NCBI GenBank assembly: GCA_009780855.1 | Contig: WQZG01000004.1 | Span: 1 to 64,000, forward strand | Direction: 5' to 3' | Length of the DNA stretch: 64,000 nt | DNA from: Treponema sp. | GTDB lineage: Bacteria > Spirochaetota > Spirochaetia > Treponematales > Breznakiellaceae | Shown here: positions 37,578-47,377 of the stretch, piece by piece | Layout: the number at the start of each line of letters is the position of its first letter | Numbering within the stretch: the stretch's first letter is position 1 | The notes under the pieces: generated by a model | The model's input: only the letters and a program-made list of their open reading frames with translations | Database searches by the model: none | Told to the model about the DNA's origin: nothing | Translations under genes and position numbers: made by a program

Positions 37578-37690
37578 GGCTGCCTCTTTATTTAGAATTA
37601 ATTATCCGGAAACGTCAGTTTCCGGGTTACCGAACAATTCCATTTTATCATTAAAAACTACAGCGTACAATTACGCCGCGGAAATTTGCA

Positions 37691-39466
37691 CTACCCAGCT
37701 ATTTCCATCATGCCGAATTGCGCTGCGTGCAGTTCCGCGTAAAGGCCGCCGCGGGCCATCAGTTCGCTGTGGCTGCCCTGCTGTACTATGCCGCGACCGT
37801 CTATAACCACTATCTGGTCCGCGTTTCTTATGGTTGACAGGCGGTGGGCTATTACCATGGTGGTGCGGCCCCGTGAGAGTTCCTCAAGCGCGCGCTGAAT
37901 CTTGAATTCGGTGGCGGAATCCAGGGCGCTGGTGGCTTCGTCAAGAATCAGGATGGGCGGGTTTTTGAGAAAAATTCTGGCTATGGAAATACGCTGCTTT
38001 TGGCCGCCGGAAAGTTTTATGCCGCGTTCCCCGACAACAGTATCGTAACCCTGCGGCATTTCCATTATATCTTCATGGATCTCCGCCGCCATGGCCGCCG
38101 CTATTATTTCTTCTTCACTTGCGGCGACCCGGCCGTAAGCGATATTCTCCCGGATGGTTCCCGCAAACAGAAAGACTTCCTGCTGTACTATACCGATATT
38201 TTTCCGCAGAGAATCCAGGGTAATGTCTTTGATGTCAACTCCGTCAATTGTAATGCTTCCCCTGTGGATGTCGTAGAACCTTGGCAGCAGGTGGCAGAGC
38301 GTTGTTTTGCCGCCGCCGGACGGACCAACCAGGGCCAGGGTGCCTCCCGCCGGGATCGAAAGACTTACACCGCTTAAGACATAGTGATCTTTTGCTTCCT
38401 CGTCTTCGGTATAGGCGAACGTGACGTTTTTATACTCGACATCACCCCGTATTTTATCAAGGGATCGGGCGCTGGGACTGTCGGCTATTTCCGGTTTTAT
38501 GCGCAGGATTTCAACAAACCGGTTAAATCCGGCTATTCCTGTGCTGAATTGTTCGACAAAGTTCTGCATTCTCCGTATTGGCTGTAAAAAGGCGGCGACA
38601 AAGAGGTTGCAGGCGATAAGATCGGGCAGAGTCATTTTGCTGCCCATTATCAGAAATCCTCCAAGGGCAATAACGAGTACCACCAAAAAATTCGTCATGA
38701 ATTCAATTTGGCTCTGGAAATATGCCATTGTTTTATAATAGGCTTTTCTGGCGTTCTTGTAGTTCTCATTGCCCACGCCGAATTTTTTGATTTCGTGAGG
38801 TTCGTTGGTAAAGGCCTTTGCGGTCCGCACACCGGAAACACTGGACTCAAGGTTCGCGATTATTTCGGCAGTTCTTTCCTTGACCCTTCTGGATGCATTC
38901 TGAAGCGACTTCCTGGAAAAAATTGCAACCGCGATCATTATGGGGACAAGGATCATAAGCACAATAGCCATTTCCCACCGGATTGTGGATATAAGGAAAA
39001 ACGAGCCGCCCAGGGTCAGCAGGGAGATAAAGAGATCCTCCGGACCATGGTGGGTAAGTTCGGTTACTTCAAAAAGATCGGTAGTTGCACGGCTCATGAT
39101 TTGTCCGGTGCGGTTATTGTCATAATAAGAAAACGGGAGTTTTTGCAGATGGTTAAAAAGGTCGCTGCGCATGTCGGCTTCGATATAGGTGCCCATTGCG
39201 TGGCCCCAGTAAGTTACAAAAAATGAAAATCCCATTCTAAAAACATAAAGCAGCACCATACAGCCGGCCATGATAAAGAAAAATTTATAAAGCTGGCCCG
39301 GGAGAAGTTTTTCCATTGTATACTTGGTCATCATGGGAAAAACCAAATCGGTTCCGGAAATCATGGCCGCGCAGAACATGTCGGCCAGAAAAAGTTTCAT
39401 ATGGGGCCGGTAAAAATGGGCAAAAATCCTGAGCAGGGGTTTGCGGTAATCGTAATTAGATGGCAT
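37691..39466 (-). CDS. ABC transporter, fused permease/ATPase (MsbA/MDR type)
   Basis: Walker A LVGPSGGGKTTL, signature KLSGGQKQRISIARI, Walker B ILILDEATSALD. Confidence 0.95.
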   Translation of the reverse strand: MPSNYDYRKPLLRIFAHFYRPHMKLFLADMFCAAMISGTDLVFPMMTKYTMEKLLPGQLYKFFFIMAGCMVLLYVFRMGFSFFVTYWGHAMGTYIEADMRSDLFNHLQKLPFSYYDNNRTGQIMSRATTDLFEVTELTHHGPEDLFISLLTLGGSFFLISTIRWEMAIVLMILVPIMIAVAIFSRKSLQNASRRVKERTAEIIANLESSVSGVRTAKAFTNEPHEIKKFGVGNENYKNARKAYYKTMAYFQSQIEFMTNFLVVLVIALGGFLIMGSKMTLPDLIACNLFVAAFLQPIRRMQNFVEQFSTGIAGFNRFVEILRIKPEIADSPSARSLDKIRGDVEYKNVTFAYTEDEEAKDHYVLSGVSLSIPAGGTLALVGPSGGGKTTLCHLLPRFYDIHRGSITIDGVDIKDITLDSLRKNIGIVQQEVFLFAGTIRENIAYGRVAASEEEIIAAAMAAEIHEDIMEMPQGYDTVVGERGIKLSGGQKQRISIARIFLKNPPILILDEATSALDSATEFKIQRALEELSRGRTTMVIAHRLSTIRNADQIVVIDGRGIVQQGSHSELMARGGLYAELHAAQFGMMEIAG

Positions 39467-39503
39467 AATTAATTATAGTTAAATTCCATAAAGAGGTGAA
39501 GCT

Positions 39504-39980
39504 GTGAAAACACTGATAGCGTATTATTCCGGCGCAGGCAGCACGGCGCGTGTAGCCGGTCTTTTAAAAACCGCGCTTAACGCGGACATTTATGAAATAA
39601 AAACCCTGGATCCAAAGAAACGCCGGGGCCCGGCAAATTTCTTCTGGGCAATTTCGATATCAATGAAAAAAAAGAAACCGGCGCTTGTACCTTTTACATT
39701 GGACATAAAAAAATACGATTTGATAATTCTTGGAACTCCTGTCTGGGCCGGAGGTCCGTCTGTCATACTAACCGCTTTTTTGGATCAGGTAAAAATTACC
39801 GGTAAAAAAATCGCCCTGTACTGCTGCCATGCCGGCGGCCCCGGAGAGACCATTAACAGGCTCAAAGCACAACTTGCAGGTAATACGATTATTGGTGAAA
39901 TTGATTTTACCAAAGCGGGAAAAGCCAATCCCGATGAGTTAAAGAAAAAGGCTGAAGATTGGGTCAAAACGCTCCATTAA
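39504..39980 (+). CDS. Flavodoxin-family protein
   Basis: LIAYYSGAGSTARVAGLL FMN-loop pattern; LIILGTPVWAG. Confidence 0.85.
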   Translation: MKTLIAYYSGAGSTARVAGLLKTALNADIYEIKTLDPKKRRGPANFFWAISISMKKKKPALVPFTLDIKKYDLIILGTPVWAGGPSVILTAFLDQVKITGKKIALYCCHAGGPGETINRLKAQLAGNTIIGEIDFTKAGKANPDELKKKAEDWVKTLH

Positions 39981-39988
39981 TAAACTTT

Positions 39989-40843
39989 TTATAAAACATA
40001 TTTTTCCAGCATCCGCGCGGCCCCGCCTTCTCCGCAAGCCGCTGTAACCGCATCGGCTGCGGCCTTTAGCAGGGAACTGGCATTTCCCATGGCAACGCCA
40101 AGGCCGGCATAACGGATCATGTCCAAATCGTTTGCGCTGTCGCCAAGGGCAATACTGTTTTTTCTTTTAATACCGGCTGCCTTAAGAATTATCTTTATCC
40201 CTTTTGCTTTACTCTCTCCCTTAATGATGGCCTCGGCATAATCACTAAAGGCGTTAACCTTAAAAAAGTTCCAGAGTATTTCAAATTCCGCCTTGGTTAC
40301 CGAACCGTTTACAGTAAGTTTTGTAATATAGTCATCTGCGAATATATTGTTAATGCCGTCCATGTCTTTAATAATTATCGGAGTACGTATACTGAAGGAA
40401 CGCGGCGAAGGACAGATGAGGTAACATTCTTTTTCGCCTTCCAGTACCAATTGTCTGTTGTTCTCCAGATACCAGGAACAAATTTTTTTTAGCGGTTTTT
40501 GCGGCACCCATTTATGGTAAATCGTCCTGTACCCGGTATTGCCGCCTCCGGGCTCCTCCGGGGACCTTAGCAAAACATGGGCGCCGCCGCCTGCCGCAAT
40601 TCCCTTCCACACAGGTAAATCAAGAATGCAGGCCGGAATATTGGCAAATGACCTGCCGGTATTGATAAAAAGCAGATGTCCCAAACTGACAGCTTTTTGC
40701 ATGGCCGCCACGTCTTCGCTGTAAGGCCCTCCCCGGCGGTCAATCAGGGTTCCGTCAATATCAAAAAAAATAGCTTTAAGCGATGCGGATGCTTTTGGAG
40801 CTTTGAACGGAGTTATGGACGAAACATTGGCTAAAAACTTCAT
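39989..40843 (-). CDS. Cof-type HAD-IIB hydrolase
   Basis: AIFFDIDGTLID, FINTGRSF, IALGDSANDLDMIRYAGLGVAMGNA. Confidence 0.92.
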   Translation of the reverse strand: MKFLANVSSITPFKAPKASASLKAIFFDIDGTLIDRRGGPYSEDVAAMQKAVSLGHLLFINTGRSFANIPACILDLPVWKGIAAGGGAHVLLRSPEEPGGGNTGYRTIYHKWVPQKPLKKICSWYLENNRQLVLEGEKECYLICPSPRSFSIRTPIIIKDMDGINNIFADDYITKLTVNGSVTKAEFEILWNFFKVNAFSDYAEAIIKGESKAKGIKIILKAAGIKRKNSIALGDSANDLDMIRYAGLGVAMGNASSLLKAAADAVTAACGEGGAARMLEKYVL

Positions 40844-41937
40844 TTTAATGGTTCAGGGTCAGCGCAAATGGTTCCGCCGCCTATAACAATATCGCCGTCA
40901 TACAAAACCGCGGCCTGGCCCGCAGTTACCGCCCTCTGGCCTTCGTCAAAATCCACCCGGATTTTATCGGGGCCGATTTGCTGGGCAACCGCAGGTTTTT
41001 CCTTCTGCAGATACCTGGTCCTTACCGTACAGCGGACAGGTTTTTCCAGCGAACTGCAGGCAATCAGATTTATGTTATCGGCGTAAAGGGTTTTGGAAAG
41101 GAGCATAGATTCATCCCCAAGCGTAACGGTATTGGCGGCCATGTCTTTTGCGGTAACATAAACCGGTACATTGGCGGCTACTCCAAGACCGCGGCGCTGA
41201 CCCAGGGTATAACGGACTATGCCTTTGTGCCTTCCGATAACCTTACCCTGCGGATCAATAATATCGCCGCCCGGATAATGTCTGCCGGTATATGTTTCCA
41301 TAAAAGTCCCGTAATCACCGCCGGGAACAAAACAAATATCCTGGCTGTCCGGTTTTGCGGCGTTGATAAATCCGTGAGCCGCCGCGATCTCTCTGACTTT
41401 ATCTTTGGTCAATGAACCCAGGGGAAAAATTGTATGCTCAAGCTGATCCTGGGTAAGACAGTAAAGAACATAGCTTTGGTCTTTTTTTTGGTCAGCGGAT
41501 TTTTTAAGCAAAAAACGGCCGGACGGATCGCGTTCAATACGGGCGTAATGGCCTGTTGCAAGAAATTCACATTCAAGCTGCCGGGCGCGCAGCAGCAAAA
41601 GGCTGAATTTGATATAACGGTTGCAGTCGATACAGGGATTTGGCGTACCGCCCGACTCATAGGTATCAACAAACCGCTTTATAACCTCATTGTCAAAAGC
41701 TTCGGTAAAATTAAGTGTATAATGCGGAATACCGAGTTTAGCGGCAGCCTGCCAGGCGTCTTTGACATCGGCCAGGGAACAGCAGCCCCTTACAGCCGCC
41801 GCCCTGACGGCTCCGGTTTGTTCTGTTTCATACAGTTTTAAGGTTACGCCGATGCAGTCAAAGCCCTGTTCTTTAATCAGAGCAGCAGCGACCGAACTGT
41901 CCACTCCCCCCGACATAGCGACAACAGCTTTATTCAT
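40840..41937 (-). CDS. mnmA: tRNA-specific 2-thiouridylase MnmA
   Basis: AVVAMSGGVDSSVAAALI, GGTPNPCIDCNRYIKF, ATGHYARI, QDICFV. Confidence 0.95.
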   Translation of the reverse strand: MNKAVVAMSGGVDSSVAAALIKEQGFDCIGVTLKLYETEQTGAVRAAAVRGCCSLADVKDAWQAAAKLGIPHYTLNFTEAFDNEVIKRFVDTYESGGTPNPCIDCNRYIKFSLLLLRARQLECEFLATGHYARIERDPSGRFLLKKSADQKKDQSYVLYCLTQDQLEHTIFPLGSLTKDKVREIAAAHGFINAAKPDSQDICFVPGGDYGTFMETYTGRHYPGGDIIDPQGKVIGRHKGIVRYTLGQRRGLGVAANVPVYVTAKDMAANTVTLGDESMLLSKTLYADNINLIACSSLEKPVRCTVRTRYLQKEKPAVAQQIGPDKIRVDFDEGQRAVTAGQAAVLYDGDIVIGGGTICADPEPLK

Positions 41938-41956
41938 AAAAATTTCTCATGGAAGA

Positions 41957-42092
41957 ATCTCTCACAGAGCTCACAAAGATCACAGAGAAACACAGAGTAA
42001 TAAAGAAAAAATAAAAAGAATTAATTATTATCTTTCTTACTCCGTGTCCTTCGTGAGCTCGCGAACCGAAGGTTCGATGCCTTTGTGAGATA
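41957..42092. repeat. Imperfect palindromic intergenic repeat
   Basis: CTCACAGAGCTCACAAAGATCACAGAGAAACACAGAGTAATAAAGAAAA... pairs imperfectly with ...TCTTTCTTACTCCGTGTCCTTCGTGAGCTC...CTTTGTGAGA; nested CGAACC-GAA-GGTTCG hairpin. Confidence 0.6.
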
Positions 42093-42102
42093 AAAATTCG
42101 GA

Positions 42103-42696
42103 TCAAATTTTTTCCATGGCGGTTTTTATTTCTGCTTCGCAGGAACGCATGGCCATTATTGTCTGGCCGATTAATTTATCCAGGTCCCAGCCGAGTTCGG
42201 CCGCGCCTTTTTCTATTACTTCGCGGTTGCAGCCGGCCGCGAAATTCAGTGTTTTAAATTTCTTCATTACAGATTTTACTTCCATATCCATTACGCTTTT
42301 GGACGGACGGATTATCGCTGCCGCCCAGACAAGGCCGGTTAATTCGTCCGCGGCGTAAAGTAGTTTTTCCATTTCGTGTTCGGGCTTATCGGTTACGGCT
42401 GTGAGCCCGTAGCCGTGGCAGCAGACCGCGTGTATAAAAGCCTTATCCGCGCCGGCAGCGGCCAGCAGTTCCGCTGCCTTGACGCAATGCTCGGCAGGGA
42501 ATTTCTCAAAGTCGATGTCGTGGAGGAGGCCGACGTTGCCCCAGAACTCCGCGTCTTCTGCATAACCTAACTCATTGGCATACCATTTCATTACGCCTTC
42601 AACCGTAAGGGCGTGCTGAATGTGGAAAGGATCGCTGTTGTACTGCCGCAAAAGTTTCCAGGCTTCTTCCCTGGTAAAACATGATTTTATTGCCAT
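42103..42696 (-). CDS. HD-domain hydrolase
   Basis: HIQHALTVEGVMKWYANELGY...LLHDIDFEKFPAEHCVKAAELL. Confidence 0.85.
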   Translation of the reverse strand: MAIKSCFTREEAWKLLRQYNSDPFHIQHALTVEGVMKWYANELGYAEDAEFWGNVGLLHDIDFEKFPAEHCVKAAELLAAAGADKAFIHAVCCHGYGLTAVTDKPEHEMEKLLYAADELTGLVWAAAIIRPSKSVMDMEVKSVMKKFKTLNFAAGCNREVIEKGAAELGWDLDKLIGQTIMAMRSCEAEIKTAMEKI

Positions 42697-42706
42697 TCAG
42701 GATACC

Positions 42707-43999
42707 TCAGTTTTTTAGGGCAGAATCCAGGTCTTCAAGAATATCATCTATGTGCTCGATGCCTATCGAAAGCCTTAATGTATTGGGTTTGATTCCGCCG
42801 GCTTCAAGTTCCTCCGGGCTCATCTGCGAATGGGTTGTTGAAGCCGGATGAATTACCAGGGATTTAACGTCAGCGACATTTGCCAAATGAGAGAAGAGAC
42901 GGAGACTTTCGGTAACTTTTTTTGCCTTTTCAATACCGCCCTTTACTTCAATGGTAAAGATCGAACCTGCGCCATGCGGAAAATATTTCTTGTATAACTG
43001 ATGATCCCTGTGTTCGGGGAGGGATGGATGATTAACTTTTTCCACCCCGTGATGCGATTTAAGGAATTGGACAACCTTGAGCGCGTTGGAAACATGGCGC
43101 TCCACCCGCAGCGAAAGGGTTTCCAGCCCCTGGATAAAGAGATATGCATTAAAGGGCGAAAGCGCGGGGCCGGTATCCCGCAGCAGGCCGCGCGCCTTTT
43201 CGATGTAGGCCAGGGGACCGGCTACTTTTAAATAGCTGGTTCCGTGCAGGGACGGGTTTTCGGCGCTGATACCGGGAAACTTGCCGCCGGCAGACCAGTC
43301 GAATTTACCGCCGTCAACAATGACTCCGCCGATGGAGCCGCCATGGCCGCCTATAAATTTTGTGGCCGAGTGAATGACTATATCAACACCGTGCTCAATT
43401 GGCCGCAGGCAATAAGGGGTCGCGAAGGTACTGTCAATCAATACCGGAACGCCGGCGTCATGCGCGATTTTAACTACTGCGTCAATATCAATTATAGTGG
43501 AATTCGGATTACCAAGCGCTTCGATAAAAACAGCTTTGGTATTGGGCCGCAAAGCATCGGCGAAATTTTGCGGCCTGCTGCCGTCAATAAAACTGGTTTC
43601 CACTCCCCTATCTTTTAAGGTATGGGCAAATAAATTATAGGTGCCGCCGTAAATCTGGTTATCCGAGACTATATGATCGCCGCAGCGTATTATGTTCTGA
43701 ATCGCGATTGCCGTAGCGGCTTGCCCGGAAGCAAGGGCAAGGGCGCCCATCCCGCCTTCCAGGGAGGAAATGCGTTTCTCAAAAACATCGCAGGTAGGGT
43801 TATTGATCCTGGTGTAGGTAAAACCAGGTTCGCTGAGCGAGAATCTCGCGGCAGCCACCTCCGAACTGGGGAACACAAAAGAGGTTGTCTGGTAAATTGG
43901 TACGGACCGGGCGCCGGTGGCCGGATCCGGATTTTCCTGACCGACATGGATCTGCCGGGTTTCAAACTTCCATTTTTTCGAATTAACAACAACTGCCAT
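42707..43999 (-). CDS. metY: O-acetylhomoserine (thiol)-lyase, Cys/Met metabolism PLP enzyme
   Basis: TRQIHVGQENPDPATGARSVPIYQTTSFVF, DIVIHSATKFIGGHG (PLP Lys). Confidence 0.93.
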   Translation of the reverse strand: MAVVVNSKKWKFETRQIHVGQENPDPATGARSVPIYQTTSFVFPSSEVAAARFSLSEPGFTYTRINNPTCDVFEKRISSLEGGMGALALASGQAATAIAIQNIIRCGDHIVSDNQIYGGTYNLFAHTLKDRGVETSFIDGSRPQNFADALRPNTKAVFIEALGNPNSTIIDIDAVVKIAHDAGVPVLIDSTFATPYCLRPIEHGVDIVIHSATKFIGGHGGSIGGVIVDGGKFDWSAGGKFPGISAENPSLHGTSYLKVAGPLAYIEKARGLLRDTGPALSPFNAYLFIQGLETLSLRVERHVSNALKVVQFLKSHHGVEKVNHPSLPEHRDHQLYKKYFPHGAGSIFTIEVKGGIEKAKKVTESLRLFSHLANVADVKSLVIHPASTTHSQMSPEELEAGGIKPNTLRLSIGIEHIDDILEDLDSALKN

Positions 44000-44088
44000 T
44001 TAATAATTCTCCGTTAAAAAATAATAAACTTGATAAAAATAATAATACTTTATTTTTACAGTATGAAATAGTATGGTATGATTAATTT

Positions 44089-45255
44089 ATGGAACCGTTA
44101 TTGTGGCAAATATATAATATCTTCCGCTTTGGGTTTTTTATTATATTTACAGGACTGCATGCGTTTCTTATGCTGGGCCTTTTCCTGGAATGGCGTCGGG
44201 ATAAAAAGGCATGCAATGGCGGCCAGACAGGGGAGCCGCTGGTTTCTGTTATTATTCCCATTCATAACGAAATGCAGCGCATGGACGGATTGCTTGAGAG
44301 TCTGGGGCAGCAGGAATATAAAAATACCGAAATAATTTTTATCAATGACAGATCAACTGACGGCAGCGCGGCAGCGCTGGATAAATTCATCATGGAAAAC
44401 AATACCGCAGACGGAAAATCCGGCAGGAAGATGACAATGCATCTGCTGACACTTACGGAGAACCCCGGACCAAACCGCAAACAATACGCTCTTGCCAGAG
44501 GCATCGAAATGTCGGCTGGGGAATTTGTCCTGTTTACGGACGCGGACTGCGTTGTGCCGCCGCGCTGGATTTCGTCCATGGTAAAACGTATGTCAGATCC
44601 AGAGACCGGCGCGGTTCTTGGGCCGGTGCTTAAGATTAGCGGCGGCAAGGGATTTTTCCATCTATACCAGTGTTTTGAACACGCTGTGCGTTATATGTAT
44701 CTTGCGGCTTCCACAGGAATAGGGGCCGCCGGCGGAGGATTCGGCAACAACCTGATCATCAGCCGCACGAGTCTGGATGCAATCGGAGGATACGGCAGCG
44801 TACCGCCGTCCCAGACAGAAGACGCGGCATTAATATCAAAAATACGCTCCGGTTCGCGTTATAAAATACGCTGTGGCATCAAACCGGACATTCATGTCAT
44901 GACCCGGGGCGAAAAAGACTGGAAGACTCTTATCATCCAGACACTGCGCTGGAACAACGGAGGGTTGTTCAGCCCGGATCTTAACACACGCTTAAACTTT
45001 GGTTTTTTAATGATCACCATTTCCATGGGAATAATCGCAATTCCAATACTGCCGTTTGTTCCGTCGCTGTGGCCCCTGTCAGCGGCTGTTTTGATTTCCA
45101 TGACAGCCAACACAATCGCGACTCTTGGCCTTTTTGGCGTATCCCTTCCAAAAAAGGGAGCGGCCTATATTTTACAATGCGTGTTTACGCCAATGTTCAT
45201 GACTTTTCTTACAATACTTGGCCTGTGCGGAGTCAAACCCAAATGGAGGGAATAA
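44089..45255 (+). CDS. Family 2 glycosyltransferase, membrane-bound
   Basis: VSVIIPIHNEMQRMDGLLESL, FTDADCVVPPRWI, C-terminal TM segments. Confidence 0.9.
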   Translation: MEPLLWQIYNIFRFGFFIIFTGLHAFLMLGLFLEWRRDKKACNGGQTGEPLVSVIIPIHNEMQRMDGLLESLGQQEYKNTEIIFINDRSTDGSAAALDKFIMENNTADGKSGRKMTMHLLTLTENPGPNRKQYALARGIEMSAGEFVLFTDADCVVPPRWISSMVKRMSDPETGAVLGPVLKISGGKGFFHLYQCFEHAVRYMYLAASTGIGAAGGGFGNNLIISRTSLDAIGGYGSVPPSQTEDAALISKIRSGSRYKIRCGIKPDIHVMTRGEKDWKTLIIQTLRWNNGGLFSPDLNTRLNFGFLMITISMGIIAIPILPFVPSLWPLSAAVLISMTANTIATLGLFGVSLPKKGAAYILQCVFTPMFMTFLTILGLCGVKPKWRE

Positions 45256-45296
45256 AGGGTATCAATACCGCAGGGCAAGCCCTGCACCCGGCGCTT

Positions 45297-46391
45297 TCAG
45301 TTTACCGCGGCCATCCAGCCTTTGCTGTCCGGGAGTTTCCCGTACTGAATCCCCTTGAGTATGTCCCGGATTTCTGCGGTAAGGTCACCGGTTTTACCAT
45401 GGTTAAATTCAGATTTTTTTCCCTTGTGGGTAATGCTGGTAATGGGTGTTGCGCCGGCTGCCGTGCCGCTGACAAAACATTCTTTTGATTGGGACTGGGC
45501 TTCTTCTATGGAAATTTTGCGTTCGCTGACATTGATTTTTTTATCACGGGCCAGCTCAATTATGCTGGAACGAGTAATACCGGGCAGTATTGTATCTCCC
45601 AGAGCGGGGGTCACCAATTCACCGGATTTTAAATAAAAGAATATATTGCACGAAGATCCTTCTTCGACAAAATTATGATGTTCAGCATCCAGGAAAATGC
45701 ATTCCATAAACCCGGCTTTTAGGGCTTCGTGTTTGGCCATCGCGGCAATGGTATAATTGGAAGCCGCTTTTATCCAGCCCGTGCCATGCGGAGTCGCGCG
45801 GACGCGATCCGTTGTAACCGCGTCAGAACTTCCTCCGGAAAAATATGAACTGACAGTTGTACCTACGATAATCACCCAGGGTTCCCTGGAAATATTAACG
45901 CCAATCCCGCCTTCCGCATTTGTAAAGGGCCGGATATAAACGGAATCAGCGTTCATGTACGAATCTTTTTCCCATTCATTCTGATACTTGGGGCAGAAAC
46001 CAAGGCCTTCGTTGCGTTTGATAATTTCTATGCAGGCTTTGACAAATTTATCCTCGGGAAAAGGCGGCATATAGAGGCCTTCCATCGAACGGTAAAACCG
46101 GGCGGCGTTCCTGTCCGGCCTAAAGATCGCATAGCCTCCGTCCTTTTGGGGAAAAGCTTTGAGTCCTTCAAAGCATCCCAGTCCGTACTGGGTCGTATAA
46201 TTTACCAGCGGCATGTCCGGATAAAAATTTCTTGAATCAACAAGGGCGTTCCTGTCAGCCTCGCTCATTTTTGCTTCTTCCTGCGGCTTTCTGTGGGTCT
46301 TTACAATATATTCCTCATTCCAGCCGGTCTTCTCAAATTTAGCCCTGTACGCGACAGGATAACTGCTCAGTGCAAATGCCATATCCAACAT
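45297..46391 (-). CDS. ilvE: Branched-chain amino acid aminotransferase
   Basis: YGLGCFEGLKAF, FRPDRNAARFYRSM, EEGSSCNIFFYL, LPGITRSSI. Confidence 0.93.
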   Translation of the reverse strand: MLDMAFALSSYPVAYRAKFEKTGWNEEYIVKTHRKPQEEAKMSEADRNALVDSRNFYPDMPLVNYTTQYGLGCFEGLKAFPQKDGGYAIFRPDRNAARFYRSMEGLYMPPFPEDKFVKACIEIIKRNEGLGFCPKYQNEWEKDSYMNADSVYIRPFTNAEGGIGVNISREPWVIIVGTTVSSYFSGGSSDAVTTDRVRATPHGTGWIKAASNYTIAAMAKHEALKAGFMECIFLDAEHHNFVEEGSSCNIFFYLKSGELVTPALGDTILPGITRSSIIELARDKKINVSERKISIEEAQSQSKECFVSGTAAGATPITSITHKGKKSEFNHGKTGDLTAEIRDILKGIQYGKLPDSKGWMAAVN

Positions 46392-46483
46392 TCTCCTATT
46401 TAAAAACTACTGATAATACTAGTAACGATAATGTTTTATTGCAAGGGCTTTTTCGCGGATTAAGTGTGTTATATAATGAATAT

Positions 46484-47377
46484 ATGCCAAAAAGTCATCC
46501 TGTCCTTATAACCGTAAAACGCCTTGTCCTGGTATTGGCAGGCGCGGTTTTAATGGCCCTCAATATCAATACCTTTGTCAGCCAGGGCAACCTTATTCCG
46601 GGAGGCTTTACGGGGCTGGCCCTTCTTATCCAGAAGATATGCCTGCAATACGGTTCGTTACATGTTCCCTTCAGCATTCTGCTCTTTATTCTGAATTCCG
46701 TTCCAGCTGTAATTTGTTTTAAATTTGTAGGTAAAAAATTTACGGCCTACTCCTGCCTTATGATTCTGGTCTGCGGCCTTCTTACCGACTGGATGCCCCA
46801 GGCAAAGATCACCGTACTCATTATTAACGCCATCAGATTACAGGATACTTTGCTCTCGGCTGTCTTCGGCGGAATCTTAAACGCGGTCGCGACTGCGCTG
46901 TGTCTTTACGCGGACGCCAGCGGCGGAGGCACAGATTTTATAGCGATAATAATTTCGGAGAAATACCGGATGGATTCCTGGAACCAGATTTTCGCGGGCA
47001 ACTGCATAATTCTGGCTGTTGCTGCTTTTTTATTTTCCCTGGACAGGGCGCTGTATTCGATAATTTTTCAGTATGTCACAACCGTATCCATATCTGTTTT
47101 ATATAAAGGTTACCAGCAAAAAACCCTGTTTGTAATTACCGACAAACCCGATGAAATTTCGGCGTTAATCTACAGGATGACAAACCACGGAGCCACAACT
47201 TTTGAAGGCCTGGGAAAATATGAAAACGCGAAAAGGGTGATGCTTTACTCAGTTGTGGCCGCCAACGAGGTTGATCATCTTATCAAGGGCATAAAAGAAA
47301 TCGACTACGCGGCATTTATCAACATAATAAAAACTGAACAGCTTAACGGGCGTTTTTACATCAGGCCAAAAGACTGA
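46484..47377 (+). CDS. YitT-family membrane protein (DUF161/DUF2179)
   Basis: GNLIPGGFTGLALLIQ, DASGGGTDFIAIIISEKY; ORF track start 46370 overlaps ilvE start, internal ATG 46484 preferred. Confidence 0.85.
   Translation: MPKSHPVLITVKRLVLVLAGAVLMALNINTFVSQGNLIPGGFTGLALLIQKICLQYGSLHVPFSILLFILNSVPAVICFKFVGKKFTAYSCLMILVCGLLTDWMPQAKITVLIINAIRLQDTLLSAVFGGILNAVATALCLYADASGGGTDFIAIIISEKYRMDSWNQIFAGNCIILAVAAFLFSLDRALYSIIFQYVTTVSISVLYKGYQQKTLFVITDKPDEISALIYRMTNHGATTFEGLGKYENAKRVMLYSVVAANEVDHLIKGIKEIDYAAFINIIKTEQLNGRFYIRPKD

Noticed and set aside
41957-42092. CRISPR-like array suggested by repeated CACAGAG words
   Set aside because: Words are short, irregularly spaced and palindromically arranged; no constant repeat-spacer pattern. 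No CRISPR array or cas gene was seen in the window.
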